From the NCBI GenBank assembly GCA_030765065.1, contig CM060978.1:116603692-116667691 (forward strand): a DNA stretch of 64,000 nucleotides. The letters run 5' to 3'. Each line of letters opens with the position of its first letter. Within the stretch, counting starts at the first letter, position 1. Under the pieces are notes generated by a model. It searched no databases and was not told the DNA's origin. It worked only from the letters and a program-made list of their open reading frames with translations. Shown piece by piece: positions 12,560 through 22,379 of this stretch. Source of the DNA: Deroplatys truncata. Its lineage: Eukaryota > Arthropoda > Insecta > Mantodea > Mantidae. Both the position numbers and the translations under genes were made by a program.

Positions 12560-13830
12560 CTGTGCAGAAGTAGTCAAAGCAATGTTTGGGATTCTGTATA
12601 TCTGTGGTGTTATGAAATCTGCACACTTGAACACCAAGGATATTTGGGTCACTGATGGCTCTGTTAGACCTTGTAATTTGCACCATGTCTGGAAACGCTT
12701 TCATTTTCATATGGGCTGCTTTGGATTCAATGACAAAACTACTAGAAATGACAGAAACAAAGTGGAAAAGATTACACATGTACAAGAGATATTTGAAGCA
12801 TTTGTAAGAAACTATCATTTTACATACACAATATCTGAATATGCAACTATAGATGAAAATTTGGAAGCATTTCATATCCATTGTAGCTTCAAGGTATTTA
12901 TGAAGTCTTAAGCCAGCGAAGTATGATCTGAAAATCTTCATACTAACAGGCTGTCAGTCATTCTTCACAACCAATATGGAAAAATATTCTGGAATGTAAC
13001 CTGATGGCCCCTACGCTCAGCAGTTCTGCCAGTGATGTTGCAAAGAGATTGGTAGCTCCCATCTCATTGATTGGAAGAAAAATTGCAGCCGACAATTGGT
13101 TTACCAGTATGCCATTGGCACAAGACCTTCTGCAAAATCACAAATTTACTTTGGTAGGAACTGTAAGGAAGAACAAGGGAGGCTACTAAAGAATTTGAGC
13201 AACTGAAGGACAAGCAAGTTTGTTCAAGTACTTTTGGTTTCAGCAAGGACAAAATTATCCTTGTTTCCTATATACCTAAGAGGAACAAATGTGCTCTTAT
13301 TGTCAATAATGCATTATACTGCTGACATAGATTGTCAAAAATTTGAAGCAAAGAAGCCAAAAATCATCATGCTTTATAATCAAACAGAAGTTGGTATTAA
13401 TGTGGATCAGATGTGCCAAAATTATTCAATAAGCAGTATTTCCATCCGTTAGCTGTTGTCTACTTTTTACTTTTTGTTGAATGTGGGTGGCATCAACGCA
13501 CAGATTATTGTGCAGGAAAATTGCATGGTGCAGATTCCTAAAAGATCTTGAACAGAATCTGTGGTTGTCTACCTGAGGAAGAGAGCAACTATCAACACTT
13601 TGCCAAAATCCCTTCAAGACCGAATAAAACATCTGACGGGATCTTTGGGCCAAGTTGAAGCAGTGACCATCAGAAAACGAGGAAGGTGCCACTTCTGTCC
13701 AAGGATTGAAAGACAACAAAGTGTTGCACCAATTGTGGGAAGGCAACCTGCAAAGTTCACATAGTAGAGTCCTGTCCGGACTGTTTCTCTGTCGAGTGAA
13801 GATGTAATTCAGTGAGTAATAAAATATTTT
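12560..13830 (+). pseudogene. piggyBac-like transposase fossil
   Basis: piggyBac transposases are DDE-type enzymes that excise and insert at TTAA. Here the N-terminus is missing and the frame begins around AMFGILYICGVMKSAH, the standard core start. Next come WVTDGSVRP, a KRFHFHMGCFGFNDKTTR-like block and IDENLEAFHIHCSFKVFM. After frameshifts an internal segment has DNWFTSMPLAQDL, with the core aspartate. Then IMHYTADID, KPKIIMLYNQTEVGINVDQMC and the C-terminal Cys-rich ring-like segment (RKRGRCHFC) follow. At least three frameshifts are present. No terminal repeats or TTAA duplication could be assigned with confidence. Confidence 0.8.
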
Positions 13831-14075
13831 TGAATAATTTTTTTTCAACAAAGTCAAATAACAGTATTAGTGAAGGTGTAAATCAGTGAGTAATAAAACT
13901 TTTTAAAATAAATGTGTTTAACAAAGTCAAATAATAGTATATCCCATGCAAATTATGTAAACCGCAATGTTTACCATTAAATCAGTGCATTATAAAGCAT
14001 TTTTATAATAAATTAGTTTAACAAAGTCAAATAACAGTGTTTATTATGCAAATTTTGTAAACGGCAACAATTTAC
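13805..14075 (+). repeat. Short tandem array, three diverged units
   Basis: Three units share cagtg..taataaa, then tttaacaaagtcaaataaca, at about 13,811, 13,884 and 13,984. Units 2 and 3 are also followed by a shared atgcaaat..tgtaaac block. The array directly follows the piggyBac coding remnant and may be its subterminal repeats; that link is inference. Confidence 0.6.
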
Positions 14076-14080
14076 TCTGC

Positions 14081-14460
14081 ATGAGTCCTCATTTAGTACT
14101 TTACTTTAGTAAATCTGTATGTTTGGCAGGGAATGATCAGTGTGATACCCCAAGATTTTCAGCCGAATATTTAGTATATTCCATCATAAACTTAAATTTC
14201 TACAAAATTATAGATTCTGAACTTGCCCAAAGAGGTGTGACAAAAGGCGATTTGGAAAAGGCTGCTTGTAATATCATATTTTTCTTTCTGACAGACATAA
14301 AGGTGTCTGTTAAAGACTCAGTATCCCAAAGTTGGACATGAATAAATTTGACATACGGCATTTGTCTAAAAATCTAATGAAAAAAAATACCCAGGGCTGA
14401 TGTCAGGAAAGTTTGTATAATTAACCATGTATGGTGTGTTACACAAAGCTTTAATGATGA
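14081..14460 (+). pseudogene. Fragment of a DDE-like protein of the THAP-associated type
   Basis: The segment NDQCDTPRFSAEYLVYSI followed by NLNFYKIIDSELAQ resembles a large uncharacterised animal protein family with a DDE-like core (usual motif G-D-x-R-C-D-S-P-G-x-x-A-K-Y). After a frameshift the sequence reads DRHKGV, then FDIRHLSKNLMKK, matching that family's DRHxxI and FDxWHxxKxxxKK motifs. Only about 120 codons remain. Members of this family can carry an N-terminal THAP domain, which would connect it to the THAP relic at 0.1-0.9 kb; here the two are 13 kb apart and on opposite strands. Recognition is from memory of motifs. Confidence 0.5.
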
Positions 14461-14469
14461 ATAAGCTAC

Positions 14470-15460
14470 TGTTTTAATTCAAAAGTTCATGTCTATTTTT
14501 CATCATATAAAAATTAATGTAAATAGCTAGAAATTGGTGAACATGAATTATTAGAGGAAAATGAAATAAATAAATAAATTAGGGATTAAAGGATAATCAC
14601 ATGCCTATAACAGCCTGAAAAAAAATTATTTTGGATAGTGCCTTCTTAAAAGATTTGGCTCATATTCAACTTTATATACCTACTGGCAATTTAGAACATT
14701 ATCTATCAGTCTTTTTCTCGGATATGCTCTGAAAATAATGCTCTTTTTCATACAATGGTCTTCAACTTGGATTCTATGATTGCAGCACTAGATTACAATT
14801 TCAATGTAAACAAAAAAAAGATTGGAACCAAAAGTCAAATCCCATTGGAACCATTTAAAACCTTCATGTGCTTCATAACACAAAATGTTGCACCACCACT
14901 ACAAGGATGAGATCATTGAAGACTACTGATGTGCAAGTGAGGATGACAGTGCAGCTAAACTTGGAACTGGATGTCCTGACACACAGTGGTGTTGCAGATT
15001 CATTGTTATTTCAGAATATAAAACAAATGTTCTAAAGCAATGCTAAATTTCCCTCTCATTAACCAGCACATTATGTGATCGGGATTTTGAGTTCCACAAT
15101 TCTGTGCAAGTAACGCCCAAGATTGTTTGATGATACATTAAAAACAGGCTGCTGTAGTCACAGCTATTTGCTCAGGTGTATAATTATTAATGTACTAAGC
15201 CAGGTAGGAGGTAGGATGTGGAGTGTGAGAGCTAAAAATTGGAAAGAGTCATTTATGCAACTATGGTTGCAGAATTGAATACATATTGGGCAAGAATTGG
15301 ACCTTCTGGAACAAGATGACTAATAGGTAGATTAAGGAAGTAGTGGAATAAAAGATTAACATGGTTGCACTGTGATGTGTAATTTTAATATTGCTTTTAA
15401 TTGGAGGAGTGCAAATGAATCCAAGACCTCAGGAATGGCATGAAGGATTGGAAATAATTT
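14470..15460. other. Gene-free stretch
   Basis: No recognisable domain on either strand. The last 100 bp may be the 5' region of the LINE ORF1 fragment that follows. Confidence 0.5.
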
Positions 15461-15461
15461 A

Positions 15462-15756
15462 CTAAAATGGACAGCATGTAGCAACAATTAAGCAATAAAA
15501 TGAATATAGAATAGCAAATGAACTAAAAAAAGAAATGCAGGAGAGAGTCCAGCAAATGTCAAGAAAGATGGAAGAAGTGAAATCAATAGTGGAAAAAGCC
15601 AAGAGAAGCAGAAGATTTAACTTGTCCTTTACAGGACTGAAGGAAATGGCCTGCAGAAAAGTGGAATTAATCCTGAGAGAGAAATTAAAAATGAAACTAA
15701 AGGGCTGGAAAAAAGCAGAGGCATTCAGAGTAGGAAGGAGGACTGGAGAAGGATAA
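15462..15756 (+). pseudogene. LINE ORF1 fragment (coiled coil plus start of RRM-like domain)
   Basis: The frame carries a charged heptad region (ERVQQMSRKMEEVKSIVEKA), then RSRRFNLSFTGL and a KVELILREKLKMKLKG stretch ending EAFRVGRRTGEG. This order, a coiled coil then RRRNxxFxGL then AxRVGR, is typical of LINE ORF1 RNA-binding proteins of the CR1/Jockey type. It stops at a TAA and is followed at once by the Helitron-like repeat. No RT portion follows, so it is a fragment. Confidence 0.55.
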
Positions 15757-15764
15757 TTTTGAAG

Positions 15765-16512
15765 TTTGCATAAATGTAACTGATGTGATACTATCTCATG
15801 ACTTTCTCTACCCTCTATCATTTATTAGTGGGTATACAAACGATTCTTCCTTTAAGAACTGGATGCTATATGCTGGCCTTAAAATTCCATACTGTTTCGA
15901 TGCATTCGCGAGTAACGAGTGAATGTTGACAGAAGTTAAGAGAATGAACAATTCAAACTTTTAATAAGAGATATCTCAGGAATGGCTTATGCTACAAAAA
16001 AAATTATTTTGAATAAATTGTTTTTTAAAGTGATCTACATTTTTTGTATAGTACGATTTCATATATCGCTTGGTTTACCAGGTATACAAGCTTATGCAAA
16101 ACTCCTTCCAAATGAAGTGAACTTCACAGGCTATTCCCAGAAAATTCAAGTAATACATTTTATTTGTAATGTAAATATCTTTAATATATAATATTTTAAT
16201 CACAATCATTAACCATTTTTTTAGAAAATAAAAAATTTAGAAAAATGTGCATGTTTCTTGAAAAATGTTTTAAAGAAAAGGGGATTTTCCTGAAAATCTT
16301 AATGTTGCATCTTTTTAAGGTACTGAACCTAAATGACAAGTTTGATATTTATCTGACTTTGTTTTTGAGTTACGCTGTTCACAGACACAGACAGACACAC
16401 ACACACACACACAGACCTTTTTCTATAAATGCTTTTTCTCAAAACATGTATTTCTGGTGAAATCTTGGTATCAAATTTTTGGGTCGAATACAATACTACC
16501 CCTACTTACTAT
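15765..16512 (-). mobile_element. Helitron-like repeat, copy R1
   Basis: On the minus strand this copy aligns with R2 (52.7 kb) and R3 (60.1 kb) over several hundred bases, with shared words such as gataccaagatttcacc, cataactcaaaaa-like text and the 3' block gatagagggtagagaaa. The internal TG/AC microsatellite (16,380-16,412) sits at the same position as short TG tracts in R2 and R3. Its 5' terminus is eroded compared with R3. There are no coding domains, so it is non-autonomous. Confidence 0.6.
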
Positions 16513-16514
16513 AA

Positions 16515-17050
16515 CAGTAAGGAAAACAAAAATGCAAAGAAACTAAAGGAGAGATACATTTATTAATTAAAACCTGATTTATAACCAAAGAGTAAAAAAA
16601 GGAGAGATGATCCAACAGATTAAGGAAGCGAGAGCCAGAGGAGAAGCCTTCATCAGAAATATGAAGCTTTATATAGAAGCAGAGGAAATAGATGCTGCCA
16701 AGAGGTAACTAAAGGAGGATGCGATACAAGCAGGAGCATAATTTTAATTTCTGCTTGGACAGCGGGCAAGATTGGCTGAAGCAGTTTCCGAATTTTCTTG
16801 TGGATTACTAAAGACACATTTAGCCTAAAACAAAAATTTCTTTTATTTTTTAAATGTGAAACATTTGTATTAAAACTACAGTTGTCATGATTTTTGTTTT
16901 GGTAGAGCAGCAATAATCACTAGCCTAATTATTTCTCGTAACTTAGGGGGCAGTTCCCTCCTCCTGATCCCCTAAATGTCGAGCCTGGATAGAAGTACTA
17001 GGATGAAAGACTAAAGTTATGATCAAGAGGACTTGTCCTGTATGTCCCAA
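16515..17050. other. No clear gene; possible short coding relic
   Basis: A charged run around 16,590-16,735 (+) reads MIQQIKEARARGEAFIRN and EEIDAAKR with broken frames. It may be another LINE ORF1 scrap but is too short to assign. The rest is unassigned. Confidence 0.3.
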
Positions 17051-17056
17051 TCGGTG

Positions 17057-17326
17057 TCCGGTGGATTCAGCTAGTGGTTACCATTTTAGCCTCTAGTTCC
17101 CGAAGTGGCGGGTTCAAACCGGCGGAGGACGATGGATTTTTTCGGGCATAAAAATCCTTAGTATGGCTTCCTTCAGAAGGGAAGTAAAACCAGTGGTGGC
17201 ACGTAAAAGAACCTCAAACCTGATAAATAGGCCTCTGAGCAAAATTACAGGTCTTTCACGCCCAATATAGAATGGGACGCTAAGGACCACAGCAGTTAAA
17301 GAGTGTCCATAAATAAAAAATTCAGT
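17057..17326 (+). mobile_element. SINE-A copy 1 (tRNA-derived)
   Basis: The head carries an A-box-like tagtggttaccattttagcc and a B-box-like gcgggttcaaacc, followed by the body shared by the whole family (tttttcgggcrtaaaaatcc, tctttcacgcccaatataga) and the A-rich tail ccataaataaaa. An internal deletion removes the ccgtgtcgtagattt block. It abuts the truncated end of the gypsy element. Confidence 0.85.
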
Positions 17327-17412
17327 TCAACGATGGATTCAGCAGTCTTACAGGCACTTCCTTCCGGCAAGGCAACAATGCCTTGGCGACGCAAAATCCA
17401 TTGAGTGGCTTC

Positions 17413-17855
17413 TTATGGTCCAAAAAGAAGACACTTAGGTCGTTGACCTTCCAAACGCGCCTTCACAACCACCTCGTTTCTTGCAGGCATGACCACATCC
17501 TCCGTTAGGATCACTCTGCAGATACCCAGATGTTCGTTGGGACTCCGGAGCGTCACCTCATCCCGGACGAATAGCAAAACCTTTCTACCGACATTGACCA
17601 ATGCCTAGTGGCTCCTGAGGACATCCAGTCCCAGTAAGCCATCATCGCGACGAACAATCAGTCTTACAATGTTCCGCCCCAGGGTCAACTATAGCAGGAC
17701 CTACTTCTCCACAGGCAAGGTATCGCTCAATGTCATCACTAATTGTTAGGACCGATTCGGTTTCCTTGACGACAAGTCTGATTGATTACGGTCACGCTGC
17801 ACTGTGTCCACTAGTATCCGGCACAGCTTCCCTTGTATGCAGCCGTCCACGACGT
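17413..17855 (-). pseudogene. Gypsy aspartic protease region
   Basis: Retropepsin cleaves the retrotransposon polyprotein. The minus strand shows GCIQGKLCRILVDT, the strand leading into the catalytic D-T-G. The triplet after VDT is shifted by an apparent one-base deletion, which destroys the DTG triad. Downstream the flap-to-C-terminal signature DDGLLGLDVLRSH precedes a stop, then the open frame LLFVRDEVTLRSPNEHLG and PARNEVVVKARLEG, the usual segment between protease and RT. RT itself is absent. Confidence 0.65.
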
Positions 17856-17869
17856 GTCTCGTCACGCCG

Positions 17870-19382
17870 GTATTCATTATTTTCCCACCTGCTTGTCAGC
17901 TCGATGTGGACAATCCTTCATTAAGTGTCCTGGTTGGCCACACGCCACTTGACTTTCGTCTACGTATCTGGGTTGATCCTCTGCCTCCGTCGTATCGAAT
18001 ACCCCTGGTCTTTGACATGGGGTAGCTGTTATCCTGGCCGCTTCCATCCTAAACGCGACCGCTAGCGCCTCATGGATGATCTTGTGGTCGCCGAGTATAG
18101 ACGCTGTCGTACCTCGGCGTTACGCACCCCGTCTACAAATATCTATGTAGCTTCCTGGGACACGTAACTCGAAGAGCTTTGTTTACCAGCTATTCAATTG
18201 CCAGGGTGAACTCCCGTAGCGTCTCCATTGGCTGTAGTACCTTGACTTGAGCCGACTACGATAGGCTATGGTCAAGCGACGGTTCCCGAACCGGCTTTCG
18301 AAGGCATCCCAAATGTCTCCGGATACCGCCAACGTCGGAATCGCATTCAGCCTCCCTGGAGGCTGTCATCAGCTGTAAAATTAAATTGAGTTTCATTAAT
18401 GGACTCTCTTTAACTGCTGTGGTCCTTAGCACCCCATTCTATATTGGGCGAGAAAGACCGGTAGTTTTGCTTAGAGGCATCTTATCAGGCTTGAGGTTCT
18501 TTTACGTGCCGTAAATCTACAACACGGGACCACCACTTTACTTCCCTTCCGAAGGAAGCCATGCTAAGGATTTTACGCTCGAAAAAATCCATCGCCCTTC
18601 GCCGGGATCATCACTGTGCGGCTTCCTCTGTTGACCAGTTGTGAGCGGCAACGGTAGCGAATTGTCCGTGGAAGACTTGGAAGTTGACGTTCCGTCTTAT
18701 TTGGGTGACTTGACGCGTGTAGATTTGTCGCGTTCTGGCGTTCAACCTTCAAGTCCTTAAGTCTTCCAAGCTCTTTCATGTCTTTATTCATTTTGGCCAG
18801 TTTTGGTTGATAGCTCCGTCTTCATCTTGGACAAATCCCTTCAGCTGCCATGGTGCGGGCGCTGCGGACCCTGAGCACCCGTGGTACTTCTGACGTTACT
18901 ATAAGTACACTGGGCCAAACATCCGAGCCAGCCGTGAGGGTGTTGTTTGGATTGGGTTGGACTCGGCGGAGTGGTTCCCGATACCTATGGGAGATTGGGT
19001 ACGTCTGGGCTGTTTTCCGTCCAGGCGGGGTTGTGAGACGCCTCAAGGTCTTCTGGTACCGAGCCGGTAGACGGCCCGCTAGTGGGCTGTTGGCTCCACC
19101 AAGGCTGTTCGGCAGTTTTCCCCTTTGGGGTTTGACGCGCGTAAGTGACGTATCCCCTTCCACCCTGTGATGGGGGGCCGGCCTACTGGAAAAACCTTCG
19201 GGGGTGGGAGAGTCACTCGGATGGCGCACTCTTCCCTGGGTACAGCTGGGGCTTTTGCCCTTGGGTCCTATTGTCTTCATCTTGGACATTTCTGTCAGCA
19301 TCTTCATTGCGGATTCCATTTTCTCCATTCCGGATTCCATTTCCGTCTCCATATTCTCCATTTCAGATTTCATGATCCTCAT
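17870..19382 (-). pseudogene. Gypsy gag with zinc knuckle, SINE-interrupted
   Basis: The minus-strand frame starts at 19,382 with a methionine-rich heptad coiled coil (MRIMKSEMENMETEMESGME), a Pro/Arg-rich middle, then LGRLKDLKVERQNATNLH. In a shifted frame AAHNWSTEEAAQ resembles the gag capsid start (typically AxxNxWSxEEKA). The SINE at 18.37-18.61 kb splits it. Beyond the SINE, segments such as FVDGVRNAEVRQRLYSATT match gag capsid ends. A knuckle reads CGQPGHLMKDCPH; the first cysteine of the CCHC seems lost. Gag packages the element RNA; this copy is inactive. Confidence 0.65.
18373..18605 (-). mobile_element. SINE-A copy 2, 5'-truncated, in gypsy gag
   Basis: The minus strand carries the SINE-A body and tail but lacks the A box and most of the B box. 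Near-duplicate flanks (tcatcagctgt / tcatcactgt) look like a decayed target duplication. It is younger than the gypsy element it splits. Confidence 0.8.
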
Positions 19383-19446
19383 TTCACTTAATAATTGTTA
19401 AAGTATTTGCACCATTATGGCGTTTAAATCTCCTTCCCGACACCAA

Positions 19447-19900
19447 TGTAACAAATGATAACACCAGTTGCTGTTAAACACACTTTGTCACTTAGCTGCT
19501 CAGCGTATCACAAACTTTACACTTTAAGCATTTTGACACATACTTAGTACAGAAAACAATTGACCCGTTGAATCACTGCTCTGCTGAGCCACTGTCCACT
19601 TTTAATTGTTCAAACTCTTCGACTTCTTGACTTAGCTTCTTAACTGAGCTGATCTGTCCAATCGGTCGCTAGTGCGAGTGTATTCTTGTAATGTTTGTGT
19701 ATGTGTTTACTCAGCATGTTGAAGCCATCTTGTGACGTCATTCATTTGTTCGGTTTGTAGCTCCATCTGGTGTTAGCAATTTGCGGCAGTATTAGTTTTT
19801 GTTTGAAAGAATTTTACTTTTATTTTTTTTATTTAATTCTGTTTCACTGTCCTCCGGCTAGCTATTATCTTATTTTGGGTCGAGTACTTCTCTTTATACA
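19447..19900 (-). repeat. Probable gypsy 5' LTR
   Basis: On the minus strand the segment begins TGTATAAAGAG and ends CATTTGTTACA, the TG..CA form of LTRs, and the primer-binding-like TTGGTGTCGGG follows at once. The interior contains an A-rich stretch that could hold a polyadenylation signal. Boundaries are inferred, because the partner LTR is not in the window. Confidence 0.5.
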
Positions 19901-19905
19901 GGTTG

Positions 19906-20525
19906 TGTAAACGGAAAGGAATCTTTTATCCAAATATAACACTGATGAAGAAATTTGTTTTACACTTTTATTGTCGAACACGTTAACTATCACATTTATA
20001 CATTGATCTTAACACTCGCCAAACTGAAACTGTTATAACAACTTCTTACTAATCACTTTTAATCCACGTACTTCAACCTTTTGTATAATTAACTTTACCA
20101 TACTTGAGAATTTTCATAACTCTGTTACGCGTAACCTGCAAATTGATATCCGAAGTGTGCCGTACAAATACTTTCGACGAACTGATGGGAATGCGACGTG
20201 TAGTGTACAAAGAATTTTGATGAACTGACGGGGTCTACCTCTAACCTACTCTTTTTATACTCATACACTCCGATATGCCTAAAGATTATAACTGAACTGC
20301 AATTGGCTAATAAAACGCGCCAACATTAGCGTCTATTTTTATATCCAATGAAAATTATGAATACATATGCTCTAGGGAAACGTTCCAGAAGATTCTCAAC
20401 GAAAAACGCGCCAACATTACGTAACTTCCTCGTTTCCAATAATGATAAACAGCTCACCCCCTCGCTGCATTATTGCACGCTATTATTGTCAGTTTCAGTA
20501 AGGCAGTATAAACTTACTTCCCAAC
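19906..20525 (-). repeat. Probable solo LTR
   Basis: On the minus strand the segment runs from TGTTGGGAAGTAAG to CCGTTTACA. It has a TATAAAAAGAG box (about 20,250-20,260) and a downstream AATAAA (about 19,973-19,980) in the right order for an LTR promoter and poly(A) signal. There is no internal coding DNA beside it. The call is structural only; no second copy is available to confirm it. Confidence 0.4.
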
Positions 20526-20649
20526 AATAATTACAATCAATAAACATCTCAAATCAATGTCACATAAAAATGCATATTCATATTACAATCATTATTTACA
20601 TTTAAGTAATTTGTGATACAAATTACTGCATCACTAGTCAACCCTTTAT

Positions 20650-20905
20650 ATAGGCCCTGCATACAAAGCGAAAGGGATGTTCTGGACCAGAAAAAACTGC
20701 GGGGAGGTGACACATTGGATCCGTTGCACGGTCTATTGTTCTGAAGGCCGGTCAAGAGCCCTGCATACAAAGCGGATTATTCCCGAAAGGGAGTTCACTA
20801 GAACAATGCGAAAGGAATCTTCTGGAGTAGAAAACACTGCGGGGAGGTGACACATATTGGATCCGTTGCACGGCCTATTGTTCTGAAGGCCGGTCAAGAG
20901 CCCCA
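20650..20905 (+). repeat. Two-unit tandem repeat, about 140-bp period
   Basis: The block ctgcggggaggtgacacat...ggatccgttgcacgg...ctattgttctgaaggccggt occurs at about 20,697 and again at about 20,837, with matching upstream gcatacaaagcg sequence. The GC-rich unit differs from its AT-rich surroundings. No function can be read. Confidence 0.75.
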
Positions 20906-20989
20906 CCCACGTAACGGGTCGGGATGCGCTTACCGGCAGCCCGCAGGTAGCTTCGCGCGAGGTTAAACACCTTAAGTAAGAGAAGTAAC

Positions 20990-21275
20990 GTCCTCCGTGG
21001 TCTAAGGGTACCATGCTAGCCTCTAGATCCGGAGGTCGGGGGTTTAATCCCAGAGGAAAGGCAATGAATTTTTTCGGGCGTAAAAATCCTTAGCATAGCT
21101 TTCTTTGGAAGAGAAGCCGGTGGTCTCGTGTTGTAGATTTGCGACACGTAAAAGAATCTCAATCCGGATATAGAGGCTTCTGGGAAAAATATCCGATCTT
21201 TCACGCCCAGTATACATAGAATGGGACTCTAATAACCATATTAGTTAAAGAGCGTACATAATTAACAACTCAATT
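20990..21275 (+). mobile_element. SINE-A copy 3
   Basis: The head starts gtcctccgtggtctaagggt, the B-box is degraded (gtcgggggtttaatccc), and the full family body and tail follow, ending about actcaatt. It is more diverged than the copy at 51.8 kb. Confidence 0.85.
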
Positions 21276-21282
21276 ACCGCCC

Positions 21283-21807
21283 GCAAAACACGGTCAGGAG
21301 CCTGTTGCAATGGCATGGACGCGAATATCAGTAGAGTAGAGAAGACCTTAGTGCGTGGCGCGTGCCGTGAGCCAGCCGACTGGAGAAAGAGGGCAGCAGA
21401 CAGCTTGGGAATCGAGTACATCAAGTATAAACACGGTCCGCTCAAGGGGTCGAGCCGTGCCAACGCCGAGGGCGCCAAAACCCTAAAATATGATATGTGA
21501 AAATATGACGGAATTACAAATCATGTTTAAAATCCAGCGACTTTCTGCAGATTTTTGTTATGAAACTAGTGACGAATGAAGCTCCAGAGTGATTTGGATA
21601 CGATTCACATTAATGATCCTGCCAAGATATCCCGAACGTCAGGTTTACGTTTATAAACAGGAGTGTTTCAAGCCACTAGCTTTAGTTTATTTGCTTAAAT
21701 TGGTGACCAGTGAACCTCTGAGGTCAGTTATTGCTGTAGTGGTATCCTAAAAGTCGCTGTTTGTGCGTTCAGTTACTTCTTGTGTTAGTCTTCTTTGATA
21801 GTGACTA
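21283..21807. other. Gene-free stretch upstream of the DDE fossil
   Basis: GC-richer sequence to about 21,475, then AT-rich. No domain is recognised. The last 300 bp may be 5' non-coding DNA of the following transposon. Confidence 0.4.
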
Positions 21808-22376
21808 GTGCTTTTAACTCAAATTGACTACTTTGAATTAAATGCAATTACAAGACACATCTACTACATCCAAAATGAGCATCCTACTGTACGTAAACGT
21901 ATTTCTTCACTTAAAGAAGCAGAGGTATATCAGGAAAGTCTTGGCTCTTTAAATAAGGTCCTCCATTGTCTCGGATTTGAGTTCAAAACAATAAATAAGA
22001 ATAATGCTCGAAAGATCGATATTGTAGCCCTAAGATTACTGTTTTTAAGATAAGTACAGAATAAGAATTTGAGGGAAGTAGTGTGGTTTGCTGAAATGTG
22101 GATAAATGCCGATCATACTGTATAAAGGGCTGGGCTGATGACAAAATTGAAAGCTCCATGAAGTTCAATGGCAGGACATTATTATTGTCCGTGCTGGAAC
22201 ATCGAATTTATTATTGCCACCTACTGCTCTTCAGTTCAAGACGACCTGGGGATTACCACGAAGACAATGTACATGACTGTTTCTGCAGACGCCCGATATC
22301 ACACGTTCGAAATAGATTAGTGCATACTCACAGCAACACTAGAGTACAACGTATGAGAGTGGTTCACTCACCATAA
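21808..22376 (+). pseudogene. Tc1/mariner-superfamily DDE transposase fossil
   Basis: The N-terminal frame (YYIQNEHPTVRKRISSLKE, then LHCLGFEFK and DIVALRLLFLR) matches a DDE transposase family whose members read TL..L......L.. GF.+K.....ERxDIxxxRxxFLR. After frameshifts come WFAEMWINADHTV, the first catalytic Asp region (here Ala-Glu rather than Asp-Glu, if aligned correctly), KGWADD and later GDYHEDNVHD, corresponding to GDYHxxM. No terminal repeats were found. Recognition rests on motif order. Confidence 0.6.
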
Positions 22377-22379
22377 TGT

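Larger units (their letters stand above)
17331..19900 (-). mobile_element. Gypsy-type LTR retrotransposon, 5' part only
   Basis: On the minus strand the order is LTR (19,900-19,447), primer-binding-like TTGGTGTCGGGAAG just inside it, gag with a CCHC-like knuckle, and protease. The element is cut off at 17,331 after protease, so RT, RNase H, integrase and the 3' LTR are missing. A SINE-A copy sits in gag. Confidence 0.7.
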
